From Pseudomonadaceae bacterium (lineage in GTDB: Bacteria > Pseudomonadota > Gammaproteobacteria > Pseudomonadales > Pseudomonadaceae): a stretch of DNA of 64,000 bases. Positions 30,931 through 41,338 of the stretch are shown here, in pieces. Each line of letters starts with the position of its first letter. Position 1 is the first letter of the stretch. The stretch spans positions 1-64,000 of the forward strand of contig JAUVZY010000010.1 of assembly GCA_030602315.1 (NCBI GenBank), in the 5' to 3' direction. The notes under the pieces are model-generated. The model had not been told where the DNA came from. It saw only the letters and a program-made list of their open reading frames with translations, and ran no database searches. The translations under genes and the position numbers were made by a program.

Positions 30931-32130
30931 TCAGCGATATTTGAGCCCCATGGCCTGGCGTACTTCCTGCAGCGTCTCGCGGGCTTCGTCGCGGGCGTGC
31001 TCGGCACCGTCGGCAAGGATGCTGCGCACCATGTCCGGGTTCTGCTCGTAATCGAGCGCGCGCTCCTGTAGCGGCGCCAGCGTGGCCTTGATTGCCTCGA
31101 TCAGCGGCGCCTTGCATTCCAGGCAGCCGATGCCGGCGCTGCGACAACCCTGGGCGCACCACTCGAGCACGGCGGGCTCGCTATGCACCTGATGCAGTTG
31201 CCAGACCGGGCAACGGGCCGGCTCGCCCGGATCACTGCGGTGCGCCCGAGCCGGGTCGGTGGGCATGCGCCGCACCTTTTCCTCGACGCTTGCCGGGCTG
31301 TCGCGCAGGTAAATGGCATTGGCCAGCGAACGGGACATGCGCCCGCCATCCAGACCAACCATCTGCGGCGTATCGCCGAGCAGCGCCTGCGGTTCGGGCA
31401 GCACCAGCCGGGCCGCCCCTTCGAGGTAGCCGTACAGGCGCTCCTGATCACCGAGGGTGATGGTCTGCTGCTCCTGGACCAACGCCTGGGCGGTTCTCAG
31501 CGCGTCCAGATCGCCCTGCTGCTGATAGGCCTTGCGCAGACTGACGTACAGCTTGGCGGTCTTGCGTCCGAGACGCCGGATGGCCGCTTCGGCGCGCTCC
31601 TCGAAACCCTCCTCGCCGCCGTACAGGTGATTGAAGCGGCGCGCCACATCGCGGGCGAACTCGACGTTGGCGATGCGATCGGCGCCCACCGGCACCATGC
31701 CGGCGCGGTACAGCAGGATGTCCGCGGCCTGTAGCAGCGGGTGACCAAGATAACCGTAGGTGTCCCGCTCACGGCTGCGCTCACGGCCGCCTTGCGCCCG
31801 CTCCAGCCAGCTCACCGGGCAGATCATCGACAGCAGAAGGTGCATCTCGGCGTGCTCGGGCACCTGCGACTGCACGAACAGCGTAGCCGAGCTGGGGCTG
31901 ACGCCTGCGGCCAGCCAGTCCACCGCCATGTCCATCAGGTGCTCGGCCGGATCGATTCCCGGAAGCACCGGCACCGCCAGCGCGTGCCAGTCGAGGATGC
32001 AGAAGAAGCACTCGTATTCATGCTGCAGGCGCGCCCAGTTCTTCAGCACGCCATGGTAGTGGCCAAGGTGCAGACGACCGGTGGGCCGCATGCCGGACAT
32101 CACCCGCCGGCGTGGGTCCGGCGCGCTCAC
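30931..32130 (-). CDS. trpS: Tryptophan--tRNA ligase
   Basis: The 399-residue class I synthetase has the HIGH-like LHLGHYHGVL and a KMSKS-like GRMSRSLANA. It charges tRNA-Trp. It is longer than the 334-residue E. coli enzyme. A cysteine-rich stretch (CAQGCRSAGIGCLECK) lies in the C-terminal third. The start is uncertain: a GTG at 32130 (VSAPDPRRRVMSGMRPTG) is used here, a TTG at 32148 and an ATG at 32100 are alternatives, and none has a clear Shine-Dalgarno. The downstream order from PHP through a YciO-like gene to trpS is typical of pseudomonads. Confidence 0.93.
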   Translation of the reverse strand: MSAPDPRRRVMSGMRPTGRLHLGHYHGVLKNWARLQHEYECFFCILDWHALAVPVLPGIDPAEHLMDMAVDWLAAGVSPSSATLFVQSQVPEHAEMHLLLSMICPVSWLERAQGGRERSRERDTYGYLGHPLLQAADILLYRAGMVPVGADRIANVEFARDVARRFNHLYGGEEGFEERAEAAIRRLGRKTAKLYVSLRKAYQQQGDLDALRTAQALVQEQQTITLGDQERLYGYLEGAARLVLPEPQALLGDTPQMVGLDGGRMSRSLANAIYLRDSPASVEEKVRRMPTDPARAHRSDPGEPARCPVWQLHQVHSEPAVLEWCAQGCRSAGIGCLECKAPLIEAIKATLAPLQERALDYEQNPDMVRSILADGAEHARDEARETLQEVRQAMGLKYR

Positions 32131-32165
32131 TGGCGGGCGCCGGTGCAACGGAACAAGGACATGAT

Positions 32166-32795
32166 TCAGGCCGACTCGAGAAACGGCGCGGGATCGCCGC
32201 AGCCCACGCGCAGCACTTCCGGATGCTCGTCGACCAGGCTGATCACCGTGGACGCTTCCAGCCCGCCATAGCCGCCGTCGATGATCAGGTCGACCTGCCG
32301 CTCCAGCTGCGCGCGCATTTCGTACGGATCGCTCATCGGCAGGCTTTCACCCGGCAGGATCAGGCTGACGCTCAGAAGCGGCTCGCCCAGCTCGGCCACC
32401 AGCGCCTGGGCGATCGGCTGAGCCGGCACGCGCAGGCCGATGGTGCGCCGCTTGGGGTGCAGGAGGATGCGCGGCACTTCGCGGGTGGCGTTGAGGATGA
32501 AGGTGTACGGCCCGGGCACGTGGGCCTTGAGCAGGCGGAACGCAGCCGTCTCCACCTTGGCGAACAGTCCGAGCTGCGAAAGATCGCGGCAGATCAGCGT
32601 GAAATTATGCTTGTCATCGAGCTGACGCAGACGGCGGATGCGCTCCAGGCCCGACTTGTTGCCCATCGCGCAGCCGATGGCGTAGCTGGAATCGGTGGGA
32701 TAGATGGCGATGCCACCGCTGCGCAGGATCTCGACCGCCTGCTTGATCAGCCGCGACTGCGGGTTGTCCGGGTGGATCTGGAAAAACTGGCTCAT
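32166..32795 (-). CDS. yciO: YciO/YrdC/Sua5-family protein
   Basis: The 209-residue protein has the YrdC fold signature GGIAIYPTDSSYAIGC and the nucleotide-binding basic block PKRRTIGLRVP. The family includes threonylcarbamoyl-AMP synthases acting on tRNA, and the YciO branch is less well understood and may not replace TsaC. The ATG overlaps the PHP gene stop (ATGA). Co-location with the PHP phosphoesterase is conserved as far as E. coli (trpH-yciO). Confidence 0.88.
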   Translation of the reverse strand: MSQFFQIHPDNPQSRLIKQAVEILRSGGIAIYPTDSSYAIGCAMGNKSGLERIRRLRQLDDKHNFTLICRDLSQLGLFAKVETAAFRLLKAHVPGPYTFILNATREVPRILLHPKRRTIGLRVPAQPIAQALVAELGEPLLSVSLILPGESLPMSDPYEMRAQLERQVDLIIDGGYGGLEASTVISLVDEHPEVLRVGCGDPAPFLESA

Positions 32796-33661
32796 GCGAC
32801 TCCTTGTTGCGTGGCGCCGGGATCGGTGAAACGGCGCCAGAGCGGGGAAAGATCATCCGGCGGAGCGCGGTACAGGCCGAGCTCGGACCATTCGCCGGGG
32901 GCGTGAAAATCGCTGCCGGCGGTGACCATCAGGCCGAATTCACGCGCAAGAATCGCCAGCGAGCCGACCTGCTCGGCCGGCTGCATGCCATTGGCGACCT
33001 CCAACGCATGCCCGCCGGCCTGAACGAAGGCGCTGACCAGGCGACGGCGCTTGCTGCGCGTGAAGTCATAGTGCCAGGGGTGTGCCAGGCTTATCCAGGC
33101 GCCCGAAGCGCGCAAGGTGGCCACGCAATCCTCCAGCGCCGGCCAGTGCTGCTTCACATCGCCGAGTTTGCCGGCACCCAGCCACTTACGAAATGCCTCG
33201 GCGCGATCGCGGGCATGGCCGGCACGCACCAGAAACTCGGCAAAGTGCGGCCGGGCCGGCGCGTTTTCCGTGTCGCCGGCGGCCTGCTGGATCGCACGCG
33301 CGCCCTCCAGTGCGCCGCCCATGCCCTTGGCGGTCAGGCGATCGGCGATGAGCTGGGCGCGTAGCCAGCGCCCCTGGTGCAGGTCATCCAATGCCGCGCG
33401 CAGCGCCGGTGCATCCTCGGCGAACCCATAGCCCAGCACATGGATGGTCGCCCCGGACCAGGTACAGGACAGCTCGATGCCGTTCACCAGCGCAATTCCC
33501 AACCGCTGGGCAGCCAGGCGCGCTTCGGCCAGCCCCTCCAGCGTGTCATGGTCGGTCAACGCCAGGGCCGTCAACCCGCGGGCATGGGCGCGCTCCAACA
33601 GCAACGTCGGCGTGAGCGCACCATCGGACGCGGTGCTGTGGCAATGCAACTCAATCTTCAC
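32792..33661 (-). CDS. rnm: PHP-domain phosphoesterase (RNase AM/TrpH family)
   Basis: The 289-residue PHP protein opens with the metal-binding [13 protein letters not shown] and has [21 protein letters not shown] and [10 protein letters not shown]. coli TrpH/YciV is a 5'-3' exonuclease on short oligonucleotides that trims the 5' ends of 5S and other rRNA, and this protein keeps all the metal ligands of that family. It is the first gene of a minus-strand run with yciO and trpS. Confidence 0.85.
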   Translation of the reverse strand: MKIELHCHSTASDGALTPTLLLERAHARGLTALALTDHDTLEGLAEARLAAQRLGIALVNGIELSCTWSGATIHVLGYGFAEDAPALRAALDDLHQGRWLRAQLIADRLTAKGMGGALEGARAIQQAAGDTENAPARPHFAEFLVRAGHARDRAEAFRKWLGAGKLGDVKQHWPALEDCVATLRASGAWISLAHPWHYDFTRSKRRRLVSAFVQAGGHALEVANGMQPAEQVGSLAILAREFGLMVTAGSDFHAPGEWSELGLYRAPPDDLSPLWRRFTDPGATQQGVA

Positions 33662-33730
33662 TTCTTATCCTGACGAATCCGGGCTCTGCTTGAGACCGCG
33701 TGGGCACACTCGGGTGCGAAGCTGGCAGCA

Positions 33731-33758
33731 TTGGCCAGCGCAAATCTCTTGCTATTAT
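33731..33758 (+). promoter_or_regulatory. Sigma-70 promoter before yciI
   Basis: TTGGCC (33731-33736) and TATTAT (33753-33758) are separated by 16 bp and predict a start near 33765. That leaves a leader of about 80 nt before the yciI start. Confidence 0.55.
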
Positions 33759-33845
33759 GCCGCCGGCCAGGGTTCCCTGGCGTCTTCTGCTCTCGATTGC
33801 CGTAAAAACCGCCGCGTCCGTGGCATTGCCCGCTCAAGGATCATC

Positions 33846-34145
33846 ATGCTCTACGCCATCATTGCCACCGATGTGCCCGATTCGCTCGACGCCCGCCTCG
33901 CCGCCCGTCCGGCCCACCTCGCCCGCCTGGAACAGCTGAAGAACGAAGGTCGCCTGGTACTCGCCGGCCCGCATCCGGCGGTCGACAGCAACGATCCGGG
34001 TCCAGCCGGCTTCACCGGCAGCCTGATCGTCGCCGAATTCGCCTCGCTCACCGAGGCGCAGGACTGGGCCGCGGCCGACCCTTACCGTGCCGCCGGCGTG
34101 TATGCCGAGGTGCAGGTCAAGCCCTTCAAGCGCGTGCTGCCCTGA
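33846..34145 (+). CDS. yciI: YciI-family protein
   Basis: This 99-residue single-domain protein of the YciI/DGPF superfamily has a ferredoxin-like fold. [28 protein letters not shown] and [23 protein letters not shown] are the two conserved blocks, with the His-Asp pair (RPAHLARL and WAAADPY) proposed as an active site. The cellular role is not settled. The ATG has an AAGGAT ribosome-binding site. The longer frame upstream has no support. Confidence 0.9.
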   Translation: MLYAIIATDVPDSLDARLAARPAHLARLEQLKNEGRLVLAGPHPAVDSNDPGPAGFTGSLIVAEFASLTEAQDWAAADPYRAAGVYAEVQVKPFKRVLP

Positions 34146-34189
34146 GCCAACCCCAGCGTCCGAATGGAACCGTAGTGAAAGGAGTTCCG

Positions 34190-34555
34190 ATGTTTCGTCT
34201 TCCGCTGATCACCGCCCTCGCCCTAACCCTGAGCGCCCCGTTCGCCAACCTGGCCTGCGCGCAGAGCGACGAGGGTGCGCCCATCAACCAACCGACCGCC
34301 GAGGCAGCCCCGGCAGCCGACAATGCCGTGGCCGCAAACGTTGCGCAGGCCGAGCTCGACGCTCGTCTGACGCGCCTGGAGCGAGAGAACCGTCAGCTTC
34401 GTGAGCAGCTGGCGCAAGCCCGCGACGCCCAACCGGCACCGCTGCTCGATGGCGAGCAGCGCTGGTTTCTGATCGGTGCGGCGGTTGCGGTGTTGTCGTT
34501 CATCTTCGGACTGCTCTACGCGCGCGGCCAGCGCCGTCGCCAATGGCTCAACTGA
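34190..34555 (+). CDS. Small envelope protein with coiled coil and C-terminal membrane anchor
   Basis: The 121-residue protein has a probable signal peptide (LPLITALALTLSAPFANLACA), an Ala/Pro/Glu spacer, a coiled coil (about 55-85, ARLTRLERENRQLREQLAQA) and a C-terminal transmembrane helix followed by RGQRRRQWLN. This layout resembles the tail of SH3-containing TIGR04211-type proteins, but no SH3 domain is present. The ATG at 34190 has AAAGGAG 5 nt upstream. It lies 7 bp before the cpxR-like gene in the same direction, so it may belong to the envelope-stress unit. Function unknown. Confidence 0.75.
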   Translation: MFRLPLITALALTLSAPFANLACAQSDEGAPINQPTAEAAPAADNAVAANVAQAELDARLTRLERENRQLREQLAQARDAQPAPLLDGEQRWFLIGAAVAVLSFIFGLLYARGQRRRQWLN

Positions 34556-34562
34556 AGGCACC

Positions 34563-35243
34563 ATGAGCAAACTGCTGCTGATCGACGATGACCAGGAACT
34601 CTGCGAGCTGCTGGTCAGCTGGCTGGCCCAGGAAGGCTTCCAGCCCGCGGCAGTGCACGATGCCCAGAATGCCCGCGCCAGCCTGCGCGAGGCGCGGCCG
34701 GACGCGGTGATTCTCGATGTGATGCTGCCCGATGGCAGTGGCCTGGAGCTGCTGCGTGAGCTGCGCAAGGATTACGCCGACCTGCCGGTGCTGATGCTCT
34801 CCGCACGCGGCGAGCCACTGGATCGCATCGTCGGGCTGGAACTGGGCGCCGACGATTACCTGGCCAAGCCCTGCGATCCCCGCGAGCTGACCGCGCGCCT
34901 GCGCGCGGTGCTGCGGCGCACCCAGCCGGTCGCCAGCAACACCCAGCTAAGCCACGGCGACCTGCGCTACAGCCCGGCGCGCGGCATGGCCAGCGTCGAT
35001 GAGCGCGACATCAGCCTGACGGTAACCGAAGGCAAGATTCTCGAAGCCCTGCTCGAGCGGCCCGGCGAGCCGGTCGACAAGCAGGCGCTCGCCCAGCTGG
35101 CGCTTGGTCGCAAGCTGACCCTCTACGACCGCAGCCTGGACATGCACGTCAGCAACCTGCGCCGCAAGCTCGGCCCGCACGCCGGCGGCGCCCCGCGCAT
35201 CGTGGCCCTGCGCGGTCGAGGCTATTGCTATCAGCCGGGGTAG
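34563..35243 (+). CDS. cpxR: CpxR-like response regulator
   Basis: The 226-residue OmpR/PhoB-type regulator has the acidic pocket D8-D10, the phospho-acceptor D52 (VILDVMLPDG) and a receiver lysine in YLAKPCDPREL. A C-terminal winged helix ends MHVSNLRRKLGPHAGG and LRGRGYCYQPG. The order regulator, Spy-like protein, sensor matches the Cpx-like system of pseudomonads. The ATG at 34563 follows the preceding stop by 7 bp. Confidence 0.88.
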   Translation: MSKLLLIDDDQELCELLVSWLAQEGFQPAAVHDAQNARASLREARPDAVILDVMLPDGSGLELLRELRKDYADLPVLMLSARGEPLDRIVGLELGADDYLAKPCDPRELTARLRAVLRRTQPVASNTQLSHGDLRYSPARGMASVDERDISLTVTEGKILEALLERPGEPVDKQALAQLALGRKLTLYDRSLDMHVSNLRRKLGPHAGGAPRIVALRGRGYCYQPG

Positions 35244-35246
35244 CGG

Positions 35247-35262
35247 TTTACCCAACCTTTAC
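35247..35262 (+). promoter_or_regulatory. CpxR-type direct repeat before the spy-like gene
   Basis: TTTAC-CCAACC-TTTAC, on the opposite strand GTAAAGGTTGGGTAAA, is a direct repeat close to the CpxR consensus GTAAA-N5-GTAAA, with one extra spacer base. It lies 4 bp after the cpxR stop. A -10-like TAGACT (35295-35300) with a poor -35 follows, placing the box near -52 of the predicted start, a good activator position. Confidence 0.5.
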
Positions 35263-35343
35263 CCTGCCCTGACGCCGCTTGACCTCGCCATCGCTAGACT
35301 GTCCCTCACCGGCCACGAGGCCGACCAACCGGAGGAAGTTCCC

Positions 35344-35712
35344 ATGCTACGCAAGCGTCTGCTCATTCTCGCCCTGGCCGCCGGCCTGCCGACCATGGCC
35401 ATGGCGATGCCGGAAAACTGCCCGATGGAAGGCAAAGGCAAGCACGGCGGCATGTTCCATCGCCAGATGAATCTCGATGCCGATCAGAAACGCCAGATGC
35501 GTGAACTGATGAGCCAACAGCACACCCAGCAGCAGCAAATCCTGCAGCGCTACCTGGACAAGCTGCCGGCCGAGGAACGCCAGGCCCTGCAGAAAGAACA
35601 GCAGGCCAGCCGCGATGCCACGCATCAGTCCATGCGCAAGCTGCTAAAGCCCGAGCAGCAAAAGCAATTCGATGAAATGCTCAAGGAGCGCGAAGCGCGC
35701 CGCCAGAACTGA
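35344..35712 (+). CDS. Spy/CpxP-like periplasmic protein
   Basis: The 122-residue protein has a clear signal peptide (LLILALAAGLPTMAMA) and then a helical, Met/Gln/Lys-rich body with LTxxQ-family character (LDADQKRQMRELMSQQHTQQ, LKPEQQKQFDEML). Spy and CpxP homologues are periplasmic chaperones, and CpxP-type members damp the sensor kinase. It has a strong GGAGGAA ribosome-binding site and lies between the regulator and sensor genes, which supports the CpxP-like reading. Confidence 0.8.
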   Translation: MLRKRLLILALAAGLPTMAMAMPENCPMEGKGKHGGMFHRQMNLDADQKRQMRELMSQQHTQQQQILQRYLDKLPAEERQALQKEQQASRDATHQSMRKLLKPEQQKQFDEMLKEREARRQN

Positions 35713-35855
35713 GCCTTCGAGCCAACACGCGCTACCCTAAGCTAACGCCGCGCGTCATCACCAACCACCCGGCGCTGCCGGTGGCCCGCAGGACTGGCGC
35801 CCGCCGCCAGCGACCTTCGCGCCATCGCCGCCGGGATTTTTCATGGAGCCCGCTC

Positions 35856-37211
35856 GTGCGTTCACTGTTCTGGCGAATCCTGGCCACCTTCTGGCTGGCA
35901 CTGGCGCTGGTCGCCGGCCTGGCCATCCTGCTCGGCCGGGCTCTGCAGCAGGACGCCTGGATCCTCTGGCAGCACCCGGCACTGGAATCACTTGCCCAGC
36001 GCTGGACACCGATCTACGAAGAAATGGGCCCGGAAGTCGCGCAAGCGGCACTCGAAGCGCACAAGCGCCGGCACCGGGTGGACGTGCAGGTGCTCGACGA
36101 AGCGGGCCATCCGGTGGTCTGGGGCACCTTCCCGGCCCGCGCGGCGGTATTCGAAGCGCGCTCGGAGAACAGCGATCGGCGCCTTCCCTGGCGCCGCCTG
36201 ACCGAGGAGTACACCAGCCCGCAGAGCGGCCAGCGCTATCTCTTCATCTACCGGATTCCGCATGGCGAACTGCTCGCCTGGCAGCGCGAGCATCTGTTCT
36301 GGCCGATCGGCGCCGGCGTGGTTGCGCTGGTGGTACTGACCGCCTTCAGCCTGCTGCTCGCGCTGTCCATCACCCGCCCGCTCGGTCGCCTGCGCCGGGC
36401 AGTGCACGACCTCGGTCAGACCAGCTACCAGCAGGACTCGCTGGCCCGGCTGTCGCTCCGGCGCGACGAGTTGGGACTACTGGCGCGCGACTTCAACCGC
36501 ATGGGCGAGCGCCTGCAGACCCAGATCCAGAGCCAACGCCAACTGCTGCGGGATGTCTCCCACGAACTGCGCTCGCCGCTGGCCCGCCTGCGCGTCGCCA
36601 CCGCGCTGGCCGAGCGGGCCACGCCCGAGGAACGCGAAACGATCTGGCCGCGACTGACCCGCGAATGCGACCGGCTGGAGGCGCTGATCGGCGAAATCCT
36701 CGCCCTGGCGCGACTCGATGCTGAGCCTGGCACCGCCCGCGACTGCGACCTGCATCAGCTGACCGAGCAGCTGCGCCAACAGGCAACCCTGGCCCACCCG
36801 GCCCTTCGCATCGATAACCGGATCCCGCCGGGTCTTACGCTGCGCGGCTGGCCGGACATGCTCGAGCGTGCCCTGGACAACCTGCTGCGCAACGCGGCGC
36901 GCTTCACCCCGACCGATCAACCGATCGAAGTGCACATGCAGGAATCGGCAGATCGGTTGCAGCTCAGCGTGCGCGATCATGGCCCCGGCGCGCCGGACGA
37001 GGATCTGGCACGCCTGGGTACGCCGTTCTTTCGTGGCAGCAAGCCCACCGGCGCCGGGCACGGCCTGGGGCTGGCCATCGCCCGGCGAGCGGCCGAGCGT
37101 CACGGCGGCCAGCTGCGGCTGAGCAATCACCCCGAAGGCGGCTTTGTCGCTACCCTGGACCTGCCGCGGACGCCGCCAGCCACGCCGCAGAGCGACGAGC
37201 CCGTGGGCTGA
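35856..37211 (+). CDS. cpxA: CpxA-like sensor histidine kinase
   Basis: The 451-residue kinase has a first transmembrane helix (ILATFWLALALVAGLAILLG), a periplasmic domain of about 130 residues, a second helix (VVALVVLTAFSLLLALSIT) and a HAMP region. The phospho-histidine lies in LLRDVSHELRSPLARLRV. The ATP-binding N, G1 and G2 boxes follow (LDNLLRNAARF, RDHGPGAPDE, GHGLGLAIARR). A GTG at 35856 with TGGAG upstream is the likely start; the extension to 35781 is basic and unlike a signal anchor. It ends one base before the convergent nitroreductase gene. Confidence 0.88.
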   Translation: MRSLFWRILATFWLALALVAGLAILLGRALQQDAWILWQHPALESLAQRWTPIYEEMGPEVAQAALEAHKRRHRVDVQVLDEAGHPVVWGTFPARAAVFEARSENSDRRLPWRRLTEEYTSPQSGQRYLFIYRIPHGELLAWQREHLFWPIGAGVVALVVLTAFSLLLALSITRPLGRLRRAVHDLGQTSYQQDSLARLSLRRDELGLLARDFNRMGERLQTQIQSQRQLLRDVSHELRSPLARLRVATALAERATPEERETIWPRLTRECDRLEALIGEILALARLDAEPGTARDCDLHQLTEQLRQQATLAHPALRIDNRIPPGLTLRGWPDMLERALDNLLRNAARFTPTDQPIEVHMQESADRLQLSVRDHGPGAPDEDLARLGTPFFRGSKPTGAGHGLGLAIARRAAERHGGQLRLSNHPEGGFVATLDLPRTPPATPQSDEPVG

Positions 37212-37769
37212 TCAGGGCCAGCGACGGACGAACGCGGCAGGATCGAGCACAGGCGGCGTACGCAGCTCGCCTTCGGGCGTACCCAGATAGATGAAACCGA
37301 TCAGGCGCTCGTGCTCACCGATGCCAAGGCCTGCAGTGACTACCGGATCGTAGGCGAACTCGCCGGTGCGCCAGACCGCACCGATGCCCTGGGCATGCGC
37401 CGCCAGCAGCAGGCCATGCACGGCGCAGCCGGCGGCCAGCACCTGCTCGACCTCGGGCACCTTGGGGTGCGGTTGCAGCGAGGCAATCGCCAGCACCAGC
37501 GTCGGCGCGCGCAGGGGCATCCGTCGCGCCTTGTCCAGCGCGTCGGGTCGGCTCTCCGGCTGGCGCTGTGCCAGCGCCGAGGCGAACAGCTCGCCGAGCT
37601 GCGTGCGCGCCTCGCCTTCGATCACCAGAAAGCGCCAGGGGCGTAGTTGGGCGTGGTCCGGGGCACGCAGCGCGGCACGAAACAGCGTGTCGAGCTGCGC
37701 GGGAGTCGGCCCGGGATCGCCGACCCGGGTGACCGAAACCCGGCCGAGCAAGCTATCGAGTGCGTCCAT
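37212..37769 (-). CDS. YdjA-like nitroreductase
   Basis: The 185-residue FMN-dependent nitroreductase-family protein has APDHAQLRPWRFLVIEGEAR at the N-terminus and a hydrophobic VLAAGCAVHGLLLAAHAQGIGAVW core. Length and motifs fit the short YdjA branch. Reduction of nitro or quinone compounds with NAD(P)H is expected, but the physiological substrate is unknown. Its stop directly abuts the sensor-kinase stop on the other strand. Confidence 0.85.
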   Translation of the reverse strand: MDALDSLLGRVSVTRVGDPGPTPAQLDTLFRAALRAPDHAQLRPWRFLVIEGEARTQLGELFASALAQRQPESRPDALDKARRMPLRAPTLVLAIASLQPHPKVPEVEQVLAAGCAVHGLLLAAHAQGIGAVWRTGEFAYDPVVTAGLGIGEHERLIGFIYLGTPEGELRTPPVLDPAAFVRRWP

Positions 37770-37839
37770 CGGTTGTTCTCCTGATGCGGCTGATCAGTCT
37801 AGCGGAGAATCCCCCGGCACACGCGCCGTACGCCGCGCC

Positions 37840-38211
37840 TCAGGCCACCCGGTCAGGACTTAGCTCAGGCCGCTCCGGCGGACTCAGCGGTGGAAGCCCG
37901 TGGGCAGCCCGCGCCGCGTCGCAACGGGGGTTGTGCTGACCATCGGCCCAGGATGCCTCGAAGTCGCGGCAGCTGGACGAGCGCTGTTCGTACATGGTGC
38001 AGCGCACTCCGCAGCCGACCTCGCCCAGTAGGCTGACGCAGCGCGCAGGGTTGGCTTCGGTGCCTTTCATGGCCACGTGGTAGGGGCTGATCTGAACCGT
38101 CAGATCGTCGGGAACGCTGCCGCCGGTGGACGCGCACTCGCCCCAGAAAAAAGACACACGAAAGAACGCGCAGCAGGCGCCGCACGTGAGGCAGGGATTA
38201 TCGGAAGACAT
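37840..38211 (-). CDS. YkgJ-family cysteine-cluster protein
   Basis: The 123-residue protein carries the CxxC motifs of the zinc/iron chelate-binding YkgJ family: [20 protein letters not shown] at residues 7-26, then [20 protein letters not shown]. At least eight cysteines are present. Metal binding is expected but no enzyme activity is established. The ATG opens MSSDNPC. It is divergent from trkH. Confidence 0.85.
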   Translation of the reverse strand: MSSDNPCLTCGACCAFFRVSFFWGECASTGGSVPDDLTVQISPYHVAMKGTEANPARCVSLLGEVGCGVRCTMYEQRSSSCRDFEASWADGQHNPRCDAARAAHGLPPLSPPERPELSPDRVA

Positions 38212-38323
38212 TCGGGAAGAACTCCCAGAAACCGGAAGGGCCGGCGCCCGGCGGCTATTCTATTCACGGCCATGGCTTTGTGAAGAGGGCCGTCCGGCCC
38301 TGCCGACGGCGGGGACACGGACG

Positions 38324-38352
38324 TTCCACCGCCCCCGATAGCCGGGTAGAAT
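38324..38352 (+). promoter_or_regulatory. Possible sigma-70 promoter before trkH
   Basis: TTCCAC (38324-38329), a 17-bp spacer and TAGAAT (38347-38352) precede the trkH ATG by 29 bp. The -35 is weak. Confidence 0.4.
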
Positions 38353-38381
38353 TTGCGGCTTTCTTCCTGCCGGGCTTTTCC

Positions 38382-39833
<1,452 letters not shown>

Positions 39834-39863
39834 CTGCGCGAAGGGTTATTTCACAGCGGATAT

Positions 39864-39892
39864 TTGGCGCCAGAGGTCCGCTTGGTTATGAT
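39864..39892 (+). promoter_or_regulatory. Sigma-70 promoter before cyaB
   Basis: TTGGCG (39864-39869) and TATGAT (39887-39892) are exactly 17 bp apart, predicting a start near 39899 and a leader of about 50 nt with AAGGA before the ATG. Confidence 0.65.
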
Positions 39893-39949
39893 CCGCGCGT
39901 TCGTCTCGGCCCGGTAGCACCGGCCCGTTCCCCAAGGATCAGTTGCGAC

Positions 39950-41338
39950 ATGATGTCTGTCTCCGCCGAACGCAGAAACGGCCTGGCCACCCGCCTGATG
40001 CGTGAGTACTACTCGCGCGTATTCGCCTACCTGGTATGCGCCGTTACGCTGGCGACCGGCGCCTACCTCGGCTTTCTGCCGATGCAGAAACTGTGGATGG
40101 TGCCCTACGCGCTGATCTACCCCCACCTGGCCTACCACCTTGGCCTGCACTTCAAGCGCAAGCATCCAGAGCTCACCGTCCGTGTGCTGCTCTGCCTGGA
40201 CGGAGTCCACACCGGCTGTGCGCTGGTGCTGCTCAACCTGGTCGCCGCGCCGAGCCTGATGTTCCTGCTGATCCTCTTCGTTACCGCGCTGATCACCGGC
40301 GGACTGCGCTACCTGGCGTTGGCCGCGCTATCGGTGCTGGTCGGACTGTCGCTCACCACCCTGGCCGTCCCGGTGGACCCGCAGCTCGATGCGCCGCTGG
40401 AAATGACCCTGATCAGCCTTGTCGCCACCCTGCTGTACGTCTGCATCACCGCCTATTACGTGCATGAGCAGGGCCTGCGCCTGGCCCAGGCGCGCAAGGC
40501 CATCGAGAGCGAGCAAGAGAAGGCTGCCAGCCTGGCGCGCAACCTCGCCAAGTACCTGTCGCCGCAGGTGTGGGAATCGATCTTCAGCGGCAAGAAGCAC
40601 GTCCGTCTGGAAACCCAGCGCAAGAAGCTGTCGGTGTTCTTCTCCGACATCAAGGGCTTCACCGAGCTGTCCGAGGAACTGGAAGCCGAGGCGCTCACCG
40701 ACCTGCTGAACAACTACCTCAACGACATGGCCAAGATCGCCCTGCGCCATGGCGGCACCATCGACAAGTTCATCGGCGATGCGGTGATGATCTTCTTCGG
40801 CGATCCGACCACCCAGGGCGCCAAGCGCGATGCCCTGGCAGCGGTATCGATGGCGATCGCCATGCGCAAGCACATGAAGGTGCTGCGCGGGCAATGGCGC
40901 GCCCAGGGCATCACCAAACCGATGGAAATCCGCATGGGCATCAGCACCGGTTACTGCACGGTGGGCAACTTCGGTGCCGAAACGCGCATGGACTACACCA
41001 TCATCGGCCCGGAGGTGAACCTCGCCAGCCGCCTGGAAAGCGCGGCGGATGCCGGCGAGATCCTCATTTCCCACGAAACCTACTCGCTGGTGAAGGAGGT
41101 CGTGCTCTGCCGCGACAAAGGCCTGATCTCGGTGAAGGGCTTCTCCAAGCCGGTGCAGATCTACCAGGTGGTCGATTTCCGCCGCGACCTCGGCGCCACC
41201 TCCAGCTTCATCGAGCACGAGCTGCCCGGCTTTTCGATGTACCTAGACACCAACAACGTGCAGAACTTCGACAAGGCGCGCGTCGTCCAGGCACTCGAGC
41301 AGGCCGCCGACAAGTTGCGCGACAAGGTGATCCTCTGA
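39950..41338 (+). CDS. cyaB: Class III adenylate cyclase with MASE2 domain (CyaB)
   Basis: The 462-residue protein has an N-terminal MASE2 region of about six transmembrane helices (residues about 20-165), a linking helix and a class III cyclase domain. The domain shows FFSDIKGFTELSE (metal aspartates), GGTIDKFIGDAVMIFFGDP and GPEVNLASRLE. It matches P. aeruginosa CyaB in length and domain order. CyaB supplies the cAMP that activates Vfr. The double ATG at 39950/39953 leaves the exact start open by one codon. Confidence 0.95.
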   Translation: MMSVSAERRNGLATRLMREYYSRVFAYLVCAVTLATGAYLGFLPMQKLWMVPYALIYPHLAYHLGLHFKRKHPELTVRVLLCLDGVHTGCALVLLNLVAAPSLMFLLILFVTALITGGLRYLALAALSVLVGLSLTTLAVPVDPQLDAPLEMTLISLVATLLYVCITAYYVHEQGLRLAQARKAIESEQEKAASLARNLAKYLSPQVWESIFSGKKHVRLETQRKKLSVFFSDIKGFTELSEELEAEALTDLLNNYLNDMAKIALRHGGTIDKFIGDAVMIFFGDPTTQGAKRDALAAVSMAIAMRKHMKVLRGQWRAQGITKPMEIRMGISTGYCTVGNFGAETRMDYTIIGPEVNLASRLESAADAGEILISHETYSLVKEVVLCRDKGLISVKGFSKPVQIYQVVDFRRDLGATSSFIEHELPGFSMYLDTNNVQNFDKARVVQALEQAADKLRDKVIL

